Counted from the first letter of the stretch, positions 25,801 to 40,459 are shown. The stretch: DNA of 64,000 nucleotides from Dromaius novaehollandiae (GCF_036370855.1 NC_088102.1:72673601-72737600); one strand, 5' to 3'. The notes: generated by a model from the letters alone, not told the origin. A program made the numbers and translations.

Positions 25801-28800
25801 CAACTCAAATCACTCCTACCACTGAAAAAGGCAATGCTGCATGGAGCACTGAACCCTCACACCACAGAATTAGCATAAGCGTAAGGACTCAACTCAAACA
25901 TAGGAAAAAAAAAAAAAAAGAAAGAGAGAAAACAAACCCAAAACAGTATGGCCTGACTCCTACAGTGAGATTCCCAGAGCAATCACCACCTCCTCATACT
26001 GGTAAGGGCATTTCAGGAGGATTTAGCAGAAACCCACATCAATCAGAGGCAGAGTGGAAAGGAAGAGACTTACAGTGTGTCAACAGGGACGTCCGAAGCG
26101 AGGCACTGGCTTGCCCACCTGATCAGATAGTACGACAGGAGAAGAGGAGAGGTGCGGTGCAGCAGGTCCTGCTGAGACTGGAACAACTGTCCCCCTCCTA
26201 TAACCATCTGCAAGGAAACCACAGAGGTTGGCACGCCAAGAGGCCAAGCCCAAAGAGCAATAGCAGGACGAGGACAATCAGCAAGTTTTGTATCAGGCCC
26301 AACTCATTCCTCCTGCTAACACGAAGGTGGCCAACTGCCTGGCAGTCAACCAGACCCACTCAGACCACGAGCAGTACTCCTGCATATACCAGAATAACCC
26401 AGACACAAATTACAGTGTCACCTTAGTAGCAGGGGATGAACAAACTCTTCTGGTGGCCCAGACCACATGGGGAGAGTTGAACAAGCAAAGCTATGGGCAT
26501 AAGGACTGTTTCTCTACACTACAAACACCAGCACCACACTCGGTGTGCCTGCTATCAGGGACACCAACAAAAACGGGCTTCGCATTGTTGTGACAATGCT
26601 GCTTAGAGGGAAAACAGCTTTGCTACACAGACCATCTCCCAGCCTAGCTCTGCTGTCCAGGGACTGCATTCCTTCATGCTCCAGCCAGAAGCAGCATGGC
26701 CAGGGAATGTGGAAGGGAAAGCAATCCACACTCGTGAAGGACACAGGCGTGTCAAACAGGGAAAAGAGCAGTTCCTAACCAAGCGAGCAGCACAGGTCAC
26801 ATGCCTTACTGGTCTGTGAGAAAGCTTGGCACCAGAAGGACACCTTGCAACATGCTCTAAGTGCTACCAGAGTGACCTTATCTGGGAAGAAGGGGATTTC
26901 TTTTAAATCAAGAAACTAAAGCAGTAATGATTCCAAGTAAATAATATTGGTTTAAACAAAGTTCCCCTTGCCTGGGGACCTGTTCCCATCCTTTGTGTTC
27001 CACTCAAACCATCAGCATAACCACTTGTGCGGTCACACAGCGAACAGGATCAACCCAGACCAGTCTACCACAATCACAAACACAGCTGCCACCACAGCGG
27101 CTGCTTACACTGGCTGAAGCAGCCCTCACACAGAAGGTGAAATCACAGCCTTTGGGTAAATGCCACCGCTACGATACAAAGGTGCTGTGCACTGTGCTGC
27201 CAAAGAACAAGGCCACAGTCAGTTTGGGCGTTCTACGCTGCAGAGTGGTGTGGGAGTGATGGGGAACTGATGGAAGAACTGTATGTGCCCAAGCAGCACT
27301 ACTTTGAAATGGCTAGAAATGATGTCCTCCTCCCACAGAGGGGAGCAACGAAGTTTTGCTTTCTATTTTCTGGATACTCAGTATGGAAACAGGGAGTTAG
27401 GGTGTGTCAGCAGCGCACTGCTTTACTTAGGATGGTGGAAGTCACTGGATGAGAAGAACAGGGCTTGCGAAAGCCTTTTGCTAGTTCCAACAGCCTCCAG
27501 TGTTTTGTTGGAGGAGACACAGCTCAGAATCTGGCATCAGCTGAACCCCATATCCAGAAAGTTCAAAGCACCGAGAGTGCACTCGGCAGCTTCAAGGGCT
27601 ATACTCACAGGATCTCCAAGCCGCAGCAACAGCTGTTGGAGGATCAACAGGTCCCGACATATCAGGAAACGGATCGTGGCAATCTTACACACCCCCCAGC
27701 AAACCACATTGACTGCAGTACCACTACCATACAGCTGGGTGAGGTTCATGCGCACATTTAGAGGCTGAGCTGAAAGATAAAATTACTGGGATAAGGGTAG
27801 GAACTAGGCTAACAAGAACCCTTGCCGAGCAGCTGCTGCTTTCCTAGACTGAACATACTGCTGTAGAGCTTTCACCTCTTTCCACGTCAGCGTCTGTCTC
27901 ATAGTCCATTTCTCGGATAAGGACTCCTATGGCATGGATCGGGTTTCTGATCTCCTGCAATTTGCTGTGAATGTCCTCCATCACATTTTCTCTGCAAGGA
28001 CAAAGAATTACTTGACAACATGACATCTGAACTCAAGAGGGTTCTTTCTCCTCCCTTGGTGATCCTCTCCAGAAGGGAATGTATCTGATCAGCTTGGACA
28101 TTCCTGAAGGGAATCCTCTTCTGGCTTCGAGTTTTATTACAGTGCCTGCAGGGACCAGTCTATTTATTCCACTCCCCCAGGCTACCAGGAAATAACAGTC
28201 AGATAGCTGGCATTCCATAGGGTAATGATTTCAGGAGGAGGAGGTTAGCACACTAACCACAGGGCTTGACCAAGGCTCTGACCTCTAGCGTCCACAGGCA
28301 CTTGCTTTCACACCGCAGAGAGGATCACCTAACCAGAACTCAGCTCTCCTGCTTCGCATCTTGCCTGAGAATGGCTAAAATTTCTGCTCAGGAGGGCCCA
28401 GGCAACAGCAAGCGGGGTCTGGAAGGAAAACCCCACTAGTGCCACCAACATCCATGTTCCCCCATCTCTGAGGGGGCCTGGAGAAGTCTCCTGCAGTGCA
28501 GAAAAAGTCCACACATCCCCAAATGCATTTTGACCCTAATCAAAGGCTGCTCCAGGCAATCTCTGTACAGGCATCCCTACCTCTTCATAGGGGAGTTTAT
28601 GTAAGATATCTCCTTACGTGTCATTAGCTATCAAGTCCTCCAGAATCTGCTCTGCAGCCTTTTCTGGAGGCTGGAGGCGGGAGCAAGCCATTTCCATTAT
28701 GAATGCCATTTCCATGGAAATTGATTCTCCAATCAGTCGAAGGCACTGGACAAGACAGACAACATCACGAGACATCTCCAAATCTGTAATGAAAGAATCT

Positions 28801-31800
28801 AACTGTATATTCACAAGAGATTTCAAAATGAAGATGGAAGGACCATTCAAAACCAAGTTAGTTCACCTCATCCCAGAAAGCTACTAGCAGCAGATTGGTC
28901 CCAGCCCTGTTTGTCAGACTGACCCTTCACTGCTAACTACAAGGCCAAATTAAAACTTAGGAGTTGGCAAGGAAAAGATCTGTGCTTTACTATTTGGAAA
29001 ATAAAAAAACACTAATGCAACAGTAAAACAATCAAAGTAAATCCAAAGATTTTTCTTCAGCTGCAGCTTAAGAGGAAATAATTAGTACAATGTAAGAGCA
29101 AAGAAAACCAAGAACAAATGGCTCACATAGCTTAGTTCTAATTTATCTGTCAAGCAGGAACTACTCATATTACGGCAGTTATCCATTTGCAGCCCGACCT
29201 CTCACGGTGAAAGGAGGGTTTTCACATTCTTAGAAGTGATCTGAAAATTCACTCTTGAGGATTACAGGATAAATCATTGGTTTGCAATCCATTTTATGTA
29301 CATTTTTAAAGATTAAGTAACATTTTTTGTGAAGTTTGAAATGGACAGGGCAGAAACTGCTAGCCTCCTAAGAAACAGTGCTCTCCAGGCCTCCAGCTTT
29401 CTTTCCAAACCCTGGAGAACTTCAGAGGCAGAAACAGCTCTGCCAAATGGATGATGATTCTTAAAAAAAAAATAATAATAAAAATAAAAAAATCACTCAA
29501 GCATCAAAGTGGAACTTAGGTAATATTTTCCATTGCCTTTTTCTTTGTGAAACATGTGATTGCATGGCTAGCAAAGCATAGAGGGCAGTGTGGCAGCAAC
29601 ATCAAGAACAAGTTTTGCACTCCACAGCATTTACTTCCTGGAAAGAGGGAATTGCATAGTCCTTCCTCAGAGCTTATATGAAAATACTTATGCAAAATCA
29701 GTTTGCTGAAAATAAACAAATGAGTTTGCAGAGCAGCACAGTTGAACCCAGAGTGCCAGAGTACCCATAGGATTACAGGTTTTCTTCTCATCTGTAATCT
29801 TTTATACTCTATCAGCAAGAAGAGGAGGTTGGGGAATTCGATGAAACAAAACCACTCACATCAAGTCAGAGTAGGTCTTAAGGATCCTGGTGGGCATCGC
29901 AAAATTGAGCAAGCATCCAACTGAACTAACATAAAGCAGAACTCATATAAGGGATCACCAGCTGCAGTGTGACTGAGTGTTTCTGATGGAACAGCCCCCC
30001 AACTTGGCCTGGGCTTGAATTCACTTGGCAGCTTTTAGAGAACCAAGCAATGATTTAGGAGATAGAAAACTGAGCTTCCAAATCCTAATCTCCCCAGCAG
30101 GACTGAAGAACCTGCCAGCACAGTATTGAGCTCAATCCTAACAGATCTACCCCACAGAGAGTAGACACGGAAAAGCCACCAGTTAACATCTCTGGAGCCT
30201 GCACAGGTACTTTAGAATGCCACAAGGGCAAAGAATCACACCAATGCAGATGCCTGTCACTGAGCAACATGTGTCCTGAAATCTAGGATTCTTCCTTTTT
30301 AAGTTACCTGAAATGAGCCAAGGCAGATTTTTCAGCCTTGTCACTTAATTTTTTTTTAACTCCTAGTCTGAATATTATGGCAGGTTTTGTAAAATAAAGT
30401 TTACTGCAAGTGCCAAAATAAGAGAAATAAATCAGAACCCATGCAGATAATCACGGAGTCAGGAGCCACTTCAACAAGCCACTATGGAAACTCCTGCATC
30501 CCCCTGCCTAGGGCTTCCCTCGCACGCAGTATTTGAGAATCCAGCAATGAAAGAGCCTCTGCAGCTCCTCACTTACCATCAAAGATGGCAGCATCATCCT
30601 CAGTCAGTAAGTGCTCATTAGAGAGGAGATAGAGATGGTCCACCATGGAGCAGGGCACGAGGAAAGACAGGGACCCCTAGAAAAGGAGAAACCCATTCTT
30701 CAAGCTCCCCAAATCCACGCCTCAGTCAGAAGACCACACTACAATTCCCTGGAGATCACTGCTTCAATTGGCTACACAGGTCTAAAAGCCCAGAGCCACT
30801 TCTGCTTAGCCTCACCTTCTTCAGCAGGCACACCATGTTGGTATAGGGATTTAAGTGCAGTGCCAGAGGCCTTGAGAGTGCTTCTTGGTACTGAAGGCAG
30901 CAGGCATAAAACTTTGACCAGAACTCCACCTGCAGCTGCCAAAACTCTTCCGGGGAGCATTCGTATTCTGTCACACTGCTGTGGAACTGGTGGGACCAAA
31001 ACAGGATTTCAGATGAGTACAGGCACTGACCAAAGAAAAAAACTGCAGTGCTTGGACTGCAGTTTTGTCCCTCATGACCAGTGTCACACCTTTACATGGT
31101 TAAGGATTGGTAAGCACCTGTTAGTTCTTTTCCCCACTGCCTTGCAGACAATTTTTTTTTTCCTATGGCAGTGAATTACACAACAAACAGCAAGGGAACA
31201 AGGCCCAGAAGAACCATTTGTATACAACCCTATATAAAGAAGCACCAATAGTGTCAAAACAAAAAGCAGTATTGTAGATCTCTTTAAAAACATCATGCAA
31301 GGTGACTGTTATAGAGGATATATGAAACTGCCTTCTTTCTATGAATTTCCTAGCAATATTCTGAACAGCCCCAAGGATGAACTGCAGGTAGGAACGCCAG
31401 CTTAGAGAATCAGGCATGAGAGTAAAATCTGGACAAGTAGGGTAAAATGGGGGAAATTCAGAGCCAAAAGGACAGTGAGTTGATTTTCAGATAGGTTTCC
31501 CTAGATCCCCTACAGATGCCCCAGACTCAGACACATCTCCTGGTGTCCAAAATTATGAGTAATAGATCTGTGTACTGCTAGCCAGCACCCAGGACAGGGA
31601 GCTGGAACAGGCAGCACACGATGTGTGACCAGGACTGCATGCAAAGTGTACCCAGGGAGAAGAAATAGTAGAAAATTAGGCAAGAAGAACAGACTCCACA
31701 AAGGAAAGAGGGAATGAAAAAGCCAAGCAGGAAAGATGGAGATTTTTATATCCTTAAATAAATAAATAACTCCCTCAGAAAGGCAAAGACCAAATACGGT

Positions 31801-34800
31801 CTCGGGTCACTTGTGCATCTCATTTAACTACACCAAATCATTTAAATAATACATATAATGGATGCATGAACAAAAGATGATGAGAAAAGCCTCACCTCAC
31901 TTTCCACAGCTAAGGTAACCTCTTTTTTTAACTCGTCCCATGTCAGATCCAAGTGTGTCTCAGTTCCTTGAGAAAAGATCTAAAAAGCAGTAGAGCAAAC
32001 TTTTACTTTAAACCAAGAGACCTGTCTCTCCAAGTTTCAGCAGAGGCCTGTGTACTGGGGCAGAGAAAGTGCTGTACACCTTAACACCAGCTCTCTCTTG
32101 TACCCTCCTACAGGCTTCCACAGGAGGCCTCAGGAGAGGCTGAACAGTGAGAGCATCCAACACTCTCATACTAACCTGTAAAGCCTTCTGGATAGCTGCA
32201 TTTGTGAACCGGCCAGGCATAAAGAGATATTCCAGGTAGGTTTCCTATGAAAAGGACAAGATGGTAATTTAAAGAAAGACATATGCCAGAGGGCCAGCAT
32301 TTAAAAGCACTGCTTCTGGTCCTTATTCTCATTCTCAAACTCACCCCCAGATCTGTGTTTCTTTCCAGCTTCAGTTCAAAATTCCCCACCTGCTCTAACT
32401 TCTCCCCTTTCGCTCCCTTTTCAGCTCCCGTGACTGAACACAGCTTCCCACACACTCCAGATTCTGTTTGCCTGTTTTGTCTCAAGGCTTGCTTTTAGTT
32501 GACTTGAAATTCTCCTCTTCCCTCAACTTCTGGCTTAATAACCATGCTCAATGACTTAACACTGTGATAATAGAGGCTAAGTCTTGTTCCCTTAACTTGG
32601 GGGAATTTTAAGAGGATAACAAAGGTCAAGACTCAGAATAAAGATACACAGTGTACACTTGAATTGTCCTAATGTTTTCCTTCTGGGCAGGGAAGCTTCA
32701 TTACTTCTTGTCATTTTATAGTCAGCTTACCCTGGGGTCCTGGTCATGTCGAACCGTCACTTCCTCTTCAGGTAGCGGCTGCACAAAGACCTGGTTCCAC
32801 TGGCCCGCAACATTTCTGCAGGAAGGAAGGAAAACAAACAAAAACAAAACCATCAGCTTTGCATGGCAGTACTACAACACAGAGCCTCTGTGAGCAGTCA
32901 CCTGAACCAAATTTGTCACTGTCACCAGTCATCACAGAATTTAAAGCAACCACAGCCCCTCAGATTTGTTAACAGAGGAACTTTGACCAAGTGACAAATG
33001 ACAGATTTAGCCAGCAGAGCCTAATGGTGGTATCCCCATTCCTGAGCTAACAGAACAGGTTGGATGCTTGAAGAGGCTCATCAACATGATTCCTTAATTT
33101 ATACCACTGTTCTCTCCTTCACGAGTGCTCGCCAAATAACTCTTCCTCAGACTGACTGGTCTGGATGATTCTTCTGCCTAAATAAGAATACTCACAGCAA
33201 TTTTTACCCAGTATATACTTCCCTGGTCTGGCTTATGTTAAAAAAGAAAAAAAAAAACTACCCTCCCAGCTTTATAAAAATAAGACTGACACTTTCACAT
33301 CACTGGTCTTTTCAAAACAAGATCTTTCTTGGAAAAGACCAGCCAGTTTTGAAGGAGCTGTCAGGAAAGTACAACCCTCCCTCCGCGACATTTGCAGCAG
33401 ATTCCACTCACAGCAAGCCTGTCTGGCTTTTTACATTTTTCACATTCCTGCAGTTGAGCTGTAGCTTTATTATAAAGCAGGACAAAAAAAAGTCCAAGTA
33501 AACTGCACTGCAAGAAAACCCAGCTGTGCATTTGACACAAACCCCGCAATAGAAAGAACTAGGTACCACTGCATCTTGACACACTTAAGTCAGCAAAGCA
33601 GTACCAGGACAGCAAGAGTCGAGGTGCTAGATCAGTGCTTTTTTCATCTGCAGTCACTCATGAAGGTACCCCCTGCCAGGCTATCAACTCCAGCAATCCA
33701 GTGCAGAAACTCACTGCTCAAAATTGATATATTTCACAATGGTTTGGTTCTCTTCATTGTGCCACAGTGCCCAGATCTCAGCCGAGGTTAAGGCAAAATC
33801 AACAAGAGTCTCCTAGAAGATATAGCACAGATTTACTTTCTTATCATAAATTCAAGTACTGCAGAGAAACATGCATAGTTAATACTAGCAAAGCAGTCCC
33901 TTGATTCATTTAACCACAATTGGAAAAGAAAATTCTTGTTTATTCACAGCAAAATCCCTAAATCCAGGCCTCTTTAGAGTGCTCTACACCTTTCAGTAAG
34001 CAACCCTCCTTCTGTTACCTCAGGACTTTCTGAGAGAGGCCAGGCTGAGCACTCACCTGAGAGGTGAACAGTGAGGATATGTGGTCAAGGCTGTAGCGGT
34101 TACTCTCAGTGCTCACCAACTGGAAGACACAGAACTGCAAACATATCTCGTAAGTTATTTGCTAAAGATATGCCAGTGTATCTATGCCAAGAGTCAGCAC
34201 ACTGCAGGGAAACTCGTCTCTTTAGTCACACTTTTTGCCTTGACACTACAGTCACCAGACACCTGATGCCAAAGCTGCCTAGCTGAGATTAAGGCCAAGC
34301 AGAACACACCATGCACTGATTCGCCTCAGCACACGTGAGCGTGGACCTAGCCTCTGTGCCACACACTGACATCAGCCTTCTTGGGAAGGATACCTTAATT
34401 TCTGTCCTGAATTTGAACGATTTCTAGCCCTCTTTTGAAAGGCTGCAACAGAAAAATAATGATGATAATACTCCTGGACACTGCTAATGACAAGATGATG
34501 CATGCAAGTGAGGAGAGTAAGATGGAAAAAGCTCTGCATCCTCAGGTCACTTGCTGCAAACCAAGCTCTGCATGTTCTGACAAGAGTGAACACAGCATTA
34601 GAGGGACAGCAGAAGTTTGAATACCCTGGAGAATTGAAAGGGTAAGCTGTCCAACAGATGAGAGTGCTGTCATTTCTGCTCTGCTAAATTTATTACTCAC
34701 TACATGAAGCTGGAGTTCTACAGTAGTCAACATTTGGCAATATGCGTAGTGATACATTTGTATGCTCCCAGGAGCCCCACATAAATACACTTATTGGCGT

Positions 34801-37800
34801 TTCCGTGCTTTTGGCTACTTTCAGACCTTCTACTTTCCCACGGCATGAACATGCTTTCAGGATCCTACCGGCACAGAAGGTGAACAAGTGAACTAGCACT
34901 CACAGATCATCTTAGTTCTGCAGGGAATTCCACTCCCAAAGCAAGGGCATGTGTGTCTTGCAGTGCTTCAAGAGCACAAATGTTTATTCAGAAAGTAGCG
35001 TTCTCTCCAGAGGGTCAGACATGAAACTTTTCTCTATTTGGTGCCTCAAGCACAAACTCAAATCCATGTAGGAAAATATATTTTCAGCACATGCCAAGAA
35101 AGACACATTTGTAGCATACCTGCCCTCGCTTGGGTGCATGCATATACACGCCGAGATAAAGCCCCAGTGACTGGGAGAAAGCCAGTCGCAGTCGGTGCCC
35201 AGTCCCAGCTGCAAGTCGCAGGTCCCTACTGACCGGCATGAACTCCAGAAGGTCTGCAACCATCAGGCACATTTGATCCTGCCCAAAATACAGGTATCGG
35301 ACAAGTAGCGTAAAAACTCAGGATTGAGAAACTGCCCATCTGCTTCATTCTTCCCCCCTTCCCTTCCACTACTTTCACTCTGCCCCTCTCTTAGCCCCCT
35401 CCACCTTCTCCCCTGTTAGTCAGATTAGCACTTGTTGCATGGAGCAGATGCCAGCATGGTGAGGACTGTAACATGCACACAAAAAGATGAGCTTGCTTGT
35501 TTCCTGAGTAAGAAGTTTTATACACAGAAGTCACCCCTATGGAAACATGAATAAGGCAAGCCAAGAACCACTCAGTGTTGAAGCTACAGCCCCTGCTTTC
35601 AGAGAATGAGTGGATTCTGGATTACGTGGCTGTCTCTCCCTCTCCATCATCTCCCGTTCCCTTCCTCTCCATTCGATCCTCAATATCAAAAGAGACTGGT
35701 CTCTCCCAATACCACACCAGCCTGGTTTAAGAACCAGCACATCACCTTTGGTGCCTTTCTAAGCTGCTTTCTGAGGAGCAGCATGTTCAAAGTCTGCACA
35801 GACCTTTCCCTAAGGATGCAAGCAAAGCATCCATGCACGTACCTGAATCATTCTTTAGCACTGCTTAGCTTTCCCCATCTCACCTATGCTCTCTCTCCCA
35901 CTGAGCATGGGCTTTCAAAGTCCAGGCACGGACAATAAAGCTCCCCTCTCCCTCCCTTAACACACGCACACATTCCAGTGCAGATGAGCCATGAAAGCAG
36001 TTGTGTCTGGTTGATTAACTTTGGCACTGATATTTGGAGCAAGTGGCATTCAGCTAGCTGAGGCTTTTATTAACTTCTTGTTGACAAGGAACTACATTAC
36101 AAAGATGCTCTTATTACCTCTAAAACAAAAGAAAATCCATTTGGCATGCTTTCTCATCCCTTGAAGTGTTCCTGCCTGCCTTCCTGAACACCCTCATGAG
36201 TTTGCAGATAACTTCCCAATACTGTGCTCTGCCCTATGTAAAAGGCTTTGCCGTATAGAAAACTTATCTACTTTCCAAGTAAAAACTACAAATACAAGCT
36301 ATGATAATCTCCACAGATTGCCCAAATCCCAGTAAGCAGAAGTTGCCCTGAAGACAATTTCACACCAGATCAAATCTACGCTAACCACCCAGCCTTCGTT
36401 TCTCAAGCCTCTGAGTGTCACCCAAGCAGCAAACAACTGGCAATGGAAGATGTTATTCCCTGAACCCAGGCCTCACTCACCTTGTAGGACCACATTCTAA
36501 GTTTATGGTCCTGAGAGAGAGCAAAGAGAAAGGCATCATGATCTAGGCAGTGAACAGAGAGGCTGATAGGCAGGTCTGACAGGCCACAGTCACCTCTGAA
36601 AATACAAGTATTATTTCAAAGGATTAAAGGAAAAAAAAATCAAGGGTACTGCAAAGATCCAAGACACATGGTTTCTATCACACTGCATTTAAAATAAGGT
36701 AAAAAAAAAAGCAGTGGTCTCAGACCACAAAGGAAGAGGACAAAAGAAAGTGCAGCTGAGACAGTAATATACATGAGGTACACAAAACATTCATTTCTGC
36801 AGTATCGCTAAGTGCCCCAGCCCATTCTAAGAGCACAGGTGGACTAGCAACGCACTAACACAGCAGCGTTTCAGAGGTGGACTGCGTTGCTCAGTGTTCA
36901 AGACACAGAGGATCCCACCACACTGATAACACCCAGAACCTAGATGAATGCACCTTTGAAACACCCATGACAACTTGGAGTTAAGGATCCAGATGGAAGC
37001 ACTGACATGACCAGTCCCAACCAACGCACCACTGATGCTCCAAGTCAAGGTGCTGGGGGACTTGCTCCAATTTTCAGATAACAATACAGCAGGGCTTAGA
37101 ATTTGTTTTTGCACTCTTAGGCACCATAACAATTACAGTCCAAAATTGAGCCACACCGCACACAGCATGTCTGGTGTCATCTACACATAACATCAGCTGA
37201 TCAGGAACGAGCCTGGCGTTTCAGAACAAGGACAACAACGTACAACTGTTGCAATCCTTAATCTGCCCTGGCTGTGAGCCATATCCTGGGTAAATCCTCA
37301 GAGCCCAATTACTAGATGTAATATATGCGTAGACACAGACACACAGAACCAGCAGGACCCCATTAAGATGAACTAATCCAGCACTGAAGTCCCAAACTGA
37401 GTGCTGTGCTGGATCTGTGACCAAGTTACTTAACCTTTTTGATAAAGTATTTATAGATGCTGACTTCTTTGTACTTATCTTTGACTTCAGCTAGAAACAC
37501 TAAGGGGCTTCCATATGAGGGAATAATAATAATTATAAATTTTTTTCATTTATTTGTCACCAAACACTAACCTGATGGCAGTTGGCATCCAACCAGTAAG
37601 GAAACGCTGCATCACTGAGCTCTGTTTCAGTTCCACAATTGAAACTGTTCCTTTCAAAATAAAAAGCAATATTAAAAAAATATATTGAGTACTGTACTTG
37701 TTAATAAGAGAATTTACTTCTACCAACAAGGGACTTTACAGACCTGATGCAGAAGGGCACGTGTGCATGCATGCACATGTGTATAGCAAAATAAGACACA

Positions 37801-40456
37801 TACGATAAAAATCAAAATCAGCTGAAGTCCAAAGCTAGAAGAGGGATGTTACTGGACAGGCTAAGATGTACCAGCACAACTGCAAAGACCACAGTGACAC
37901 ACACACAGCATATCCTAAAACATATCCCGCATGGAATGGGTGCTTCCGTCTAGGCAAGGCTATCTGTTAGTGTGCAGGATAACACTAAACTATGCTTTGT
38001 AAAAATATAGATTTGCAGACACAGCCTGTTCCCACTCCTTACCAGGTGCATCGTGAGGAGGCAGCTTAAGGACAAAGATTCCTCCCGAAGCAGAGGGCAG
38101 AGCAAAGAGAGCCTCTCCCTCACTGCTAAGCCAAGCCGCTGAGGCAACAGAATTAGATGCTAGGCCTGGCACGCTGGGAATCATGTAGTAGTTTGAAGGA
38201 TCTCTGAAGTTGATTTTGCCAATATCTGTAAACACGGACTGCATTTGGCTCTCTGTTATCAGCTCCTGGAAACGGGAAACAGAGAAACGAGTACAAATCC
38301 TGAACACACATACACAGCCATGGAAAAACAACCAAACGCCAGTGGAGTGACAGCTACAACTCTGCTACTTTATAAAGAGGATCTTTCTGGTAAGAACTCT
38401 CTGGTCACTACCACTTTTTGTTTTCCTCACTTTTAATCCATGACCATTTCTCTTTAAGAGCAGATATCAAAGGGATTTAAAACCTGTAATTTTCTAACAG
38501 AATGCTCTCTCCCTCCCTCACATAAGCTAACATCCCCAAAGGAGTCCTCTAGTCCTACTATCAGCTGCTTTGAGAGCTCATAACAGAACACTGTTAACAG
38601 GTCTCAGAAAGCAAGCAGCTCTGCAAAAGCCACAGCATCACTGCTTGAAAATGCTGTTTTGAACCCTAAAAGCAAGAGATGATAATTTCTCCAAGAGACA
38701 CCCAGACAGAGGCATCAGGAAAAAAGGTCCCACCAGATGGATACATGTAATGTAATTTCTGCATAAGATACATCTTCCACATGAAACAAAAAAAGATTAT
38801 ATGCCTTGCTACTTATACAGGTATATTAGTTACACACCCGCCAAAGCCTTCTTTCTCTGAACTGCTCAGTTCCTACCTCCAAATACTATTTTGTCCTCTG
38901 TGTCGTGATGCTTGGCCTAAGAACTGCAAAGAGCAAATACGACATAAGGACAAATACACGCAACAACCATAGCCCAAGGCAAGACTGTGACTAAAGACAA
39001 GCAGGATGAGGAGCTTACTGGAGTGAGACCAAGCCACTCTAACACTGTAAATATGGAAACACTGTAAATCTTATTCCGATGGCCACTGACTCATCCATGC
39101 ATGCAGTCTGACTAAATTCAGTTCCACATGAAGCAAGAGATTTCCAGATTTTTCTTCCAAATTGACATACTTTTTCCAGCAGTTTTCAGTTCCACATAGA
39201 GATCTGCCTTGCACTGATGAACAAACCTGCTGTATGTGGCCAAAAATCAAAGGACTTGTGAGTTTATAAGATCTAAAAAGCAGTTTAACTAGAAAAGTTA
39301 GGAAGTCATTTGAGTATGAAATTAAGCCACAGAGCTTCCCATGAAACTAAAGAGAGGCCCCTAAACTGACACTCCAGCTCTGTGCCTCTGGAAACACCAG
39401 ACAGTTCCAGTGCAGGATATAAATCCTGATCACACAGCTATGAAACAATGTGCTAAGAAGGAATATTCAAATTCCCGTGGATCTGTGTGCCCAACTCCAA
39501 AAGGCACAGGAAGAGTTCTGCTTTGCACTCACAAGCAATTCAGCATAAGTGTTTTTATACCTAGTCAGCCCATATCACGCAGGCATGTTGGCCGCAATAC
39601 AGTATCATCAGGTTTGCAGGAAGCCCAGCAACAGTGCTGGAAGCACCACCACATCCCCACCTTGATGGGAAACACCCTGAGGTCTTTGCTATCTTGCAAC
39701 TCATTCAGGTGCTTTCCTAAGGGCTCTGCATACTTGGAGGACTGAGGTGGGTGCCTGGCACAGCAGGAGGTCAGGCAGGAGGTCCTGGAAGGGCCTGCAT
39801 GCCATGCCTACGTACAGCACCCCCGGGAGAAGCAGGTGCCAGTACTCACGCTGCGGTACATGCGGGCAGGGTGCGGCAAGAGCAGGCGGTGCACGGTCTG
39901 CGTGGTGGCGAGAAGGATGACGAGGTGGCTCTGCACCTCGCACACGTGCACGCCGCCAGGGAGCAGCGGGCAGCCCTGGATGCGGAGCCGCACCGCGTTG
40001 TTGAGGAGATTGATGTCCAGCGACTCCTCCACCAGCTCCACCGCATCCCCCGACGTGGTCCTGTGGGCAGAGCAGAGCGGGCACGGCGGGAGGCGCGGGG
40101 GCCCAGCTGGGGGGACTGCAGAGGCCCAGGCCCAGGCCCAGGCCGAGGCCGGGGCGGAGGCCGAGGCCATCGCGGTGCCGGCGGTGGGCCGAGGGCAGAG
40201 GCCAGGCGGAGGCCGGCGCGGCCGGCCGCGGGGGCGGGCCCGGGCCCACTCACCAGCGTATGAAGCGGTTCCTGGTGACGGCGGCGAGCTGGGCGCTCTC
40301 CTGGTAGCAGAACCCGCCGGCGCTGTCGCCGTAGCGACCGACGGGGGCCGGCGCGATGCCCGGCGGGCTGAACGCCAGCTCCCGCACCCGCCGCGGCGGG
40401 CCCCGCGCCGCCCCGCTCAGCTCCAGGCAGCTCCGCTCCGCCAGCGCCGCCGCCAT
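10168..40456 (-). CDS. NUP160: Nucleoporin Nup160, complete (35 coding exons)
   Basis: Nup160 is a scaffold subunit of the Y-shaped (Nup107-160) complex of the nuclear pore. It acts in pore assembly, mRNA export and at kinetochores. I could read 35 coding exons on the minus strand. They join in frame into 4185 nt, or 1394 residues plus stop. Human Nup160 is 1436 residues in its long form and about 1400 when started at the equivalent methionine. Landmarks in order are RFIRW, EESLDINLLNN, RMYRS, WLTS-type propeller strands, LRMWSYK, LYLGVYMHAPKRGQ, KFYACCLQYQEALS, REMDYETD, LLILQQLLLRLGD, VELFFQEVARKHIIS, ELLYAFHIYRHNYRK, LCQTFKLPLTP and DYQQKV. No stop, frameshift or missing exon was found. 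The gene lies tail-to-head with FNBP4 on the same strand. Confidence 0.97.
19498..22815 (-). other. NUP160 intron 20 (largest, about 3.3 kb)
   Basis: No exon, RNA gene or clear repeat is seen. The short open frames on both strands show no family resemblance. Confidence 0.55.
22886..23565 (-). other. NUP160: NUP160 intron 19, U12-type (minor spliceosome) signals
   Basis: On the minus strand the donor reads CT|GTATCCTTGG, matching the U12 5' site /RTATCCTT. The acceptor is preceded by TTCCTTAACCTCTGCTCAG, which contains the U12 branch motif TTCCTTAAC with the branch adenosine about 11-12 nt from the AG, and no long pyrimidine tract follows. All other NUP160 introns I read have ordinary GTRAG-like donors. 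Confidence 0.85.
23566..32244 (-). CDS. NUP160: NUP160 exons 10-19 (start of alpha-helical region)
   Basis: The exons are 32176-32244, 31896-31979, 30816-30986, 30577-30676, 28618-28783, 27876-27991, 27609-27769, 26074-26207, 25661-25731 and 23566-23725. They encode residues to about 827, including KEVTLAVES, CLLKKGSLSFLVP, KLQEIRNPIHAIG and LSYYLIRWASQCLA. The exon at 27876-27991 ends at a weak donor (GTGAAA), giving a join four residues shorter than the human protein. The exon at 23566-23725 ends at a U12-type donor. Confidence 0.92.
32731..40456 (-). CDS. NUP160: NUP160 exons 1-9 (N-terminal beta-propeller part)
   Basis: The exons are 40254-40456, 39850-40060, 38043-38265, 37572-37650, 36481-36595, 35120-35278, 34057-34134, 33715-33812 and 32731-32815, encoding 417 residues. 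Known structures of the family place a seven-bladed propeller here, and repeated strand-like segments such as SGGIFVLKLPP and LFALSQDHKLRMW fit that. The start at 40456 has AAGATGG context. An in-frame ATG at 40504 would add 16 Arg-rich residues and could be used, since the human long form also starts upstream. Confidence 0.93.
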
Positions 40457-40459
40457 CTT
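40449..40459 (-). promoter_or_regulatory. YY1-type motif over the NUP160 start codon
   Basis: The minus strand reads AAGATGGCGGC, the consensus of YY1 sites that sit at translation starts just downstream of TATA-less promoters. The ATG of the motif is the proposed NUP160 initiator, which supports both the start choice and a nearby transcription start. Confidence 0.6.

Noticed and set aside
26288-26593. Short plus-strand frames inside NUP160 introns (26288-26593, 27283-27768)
   Set aside because: They are intronic or antisense, match no known family, and lack splice context.
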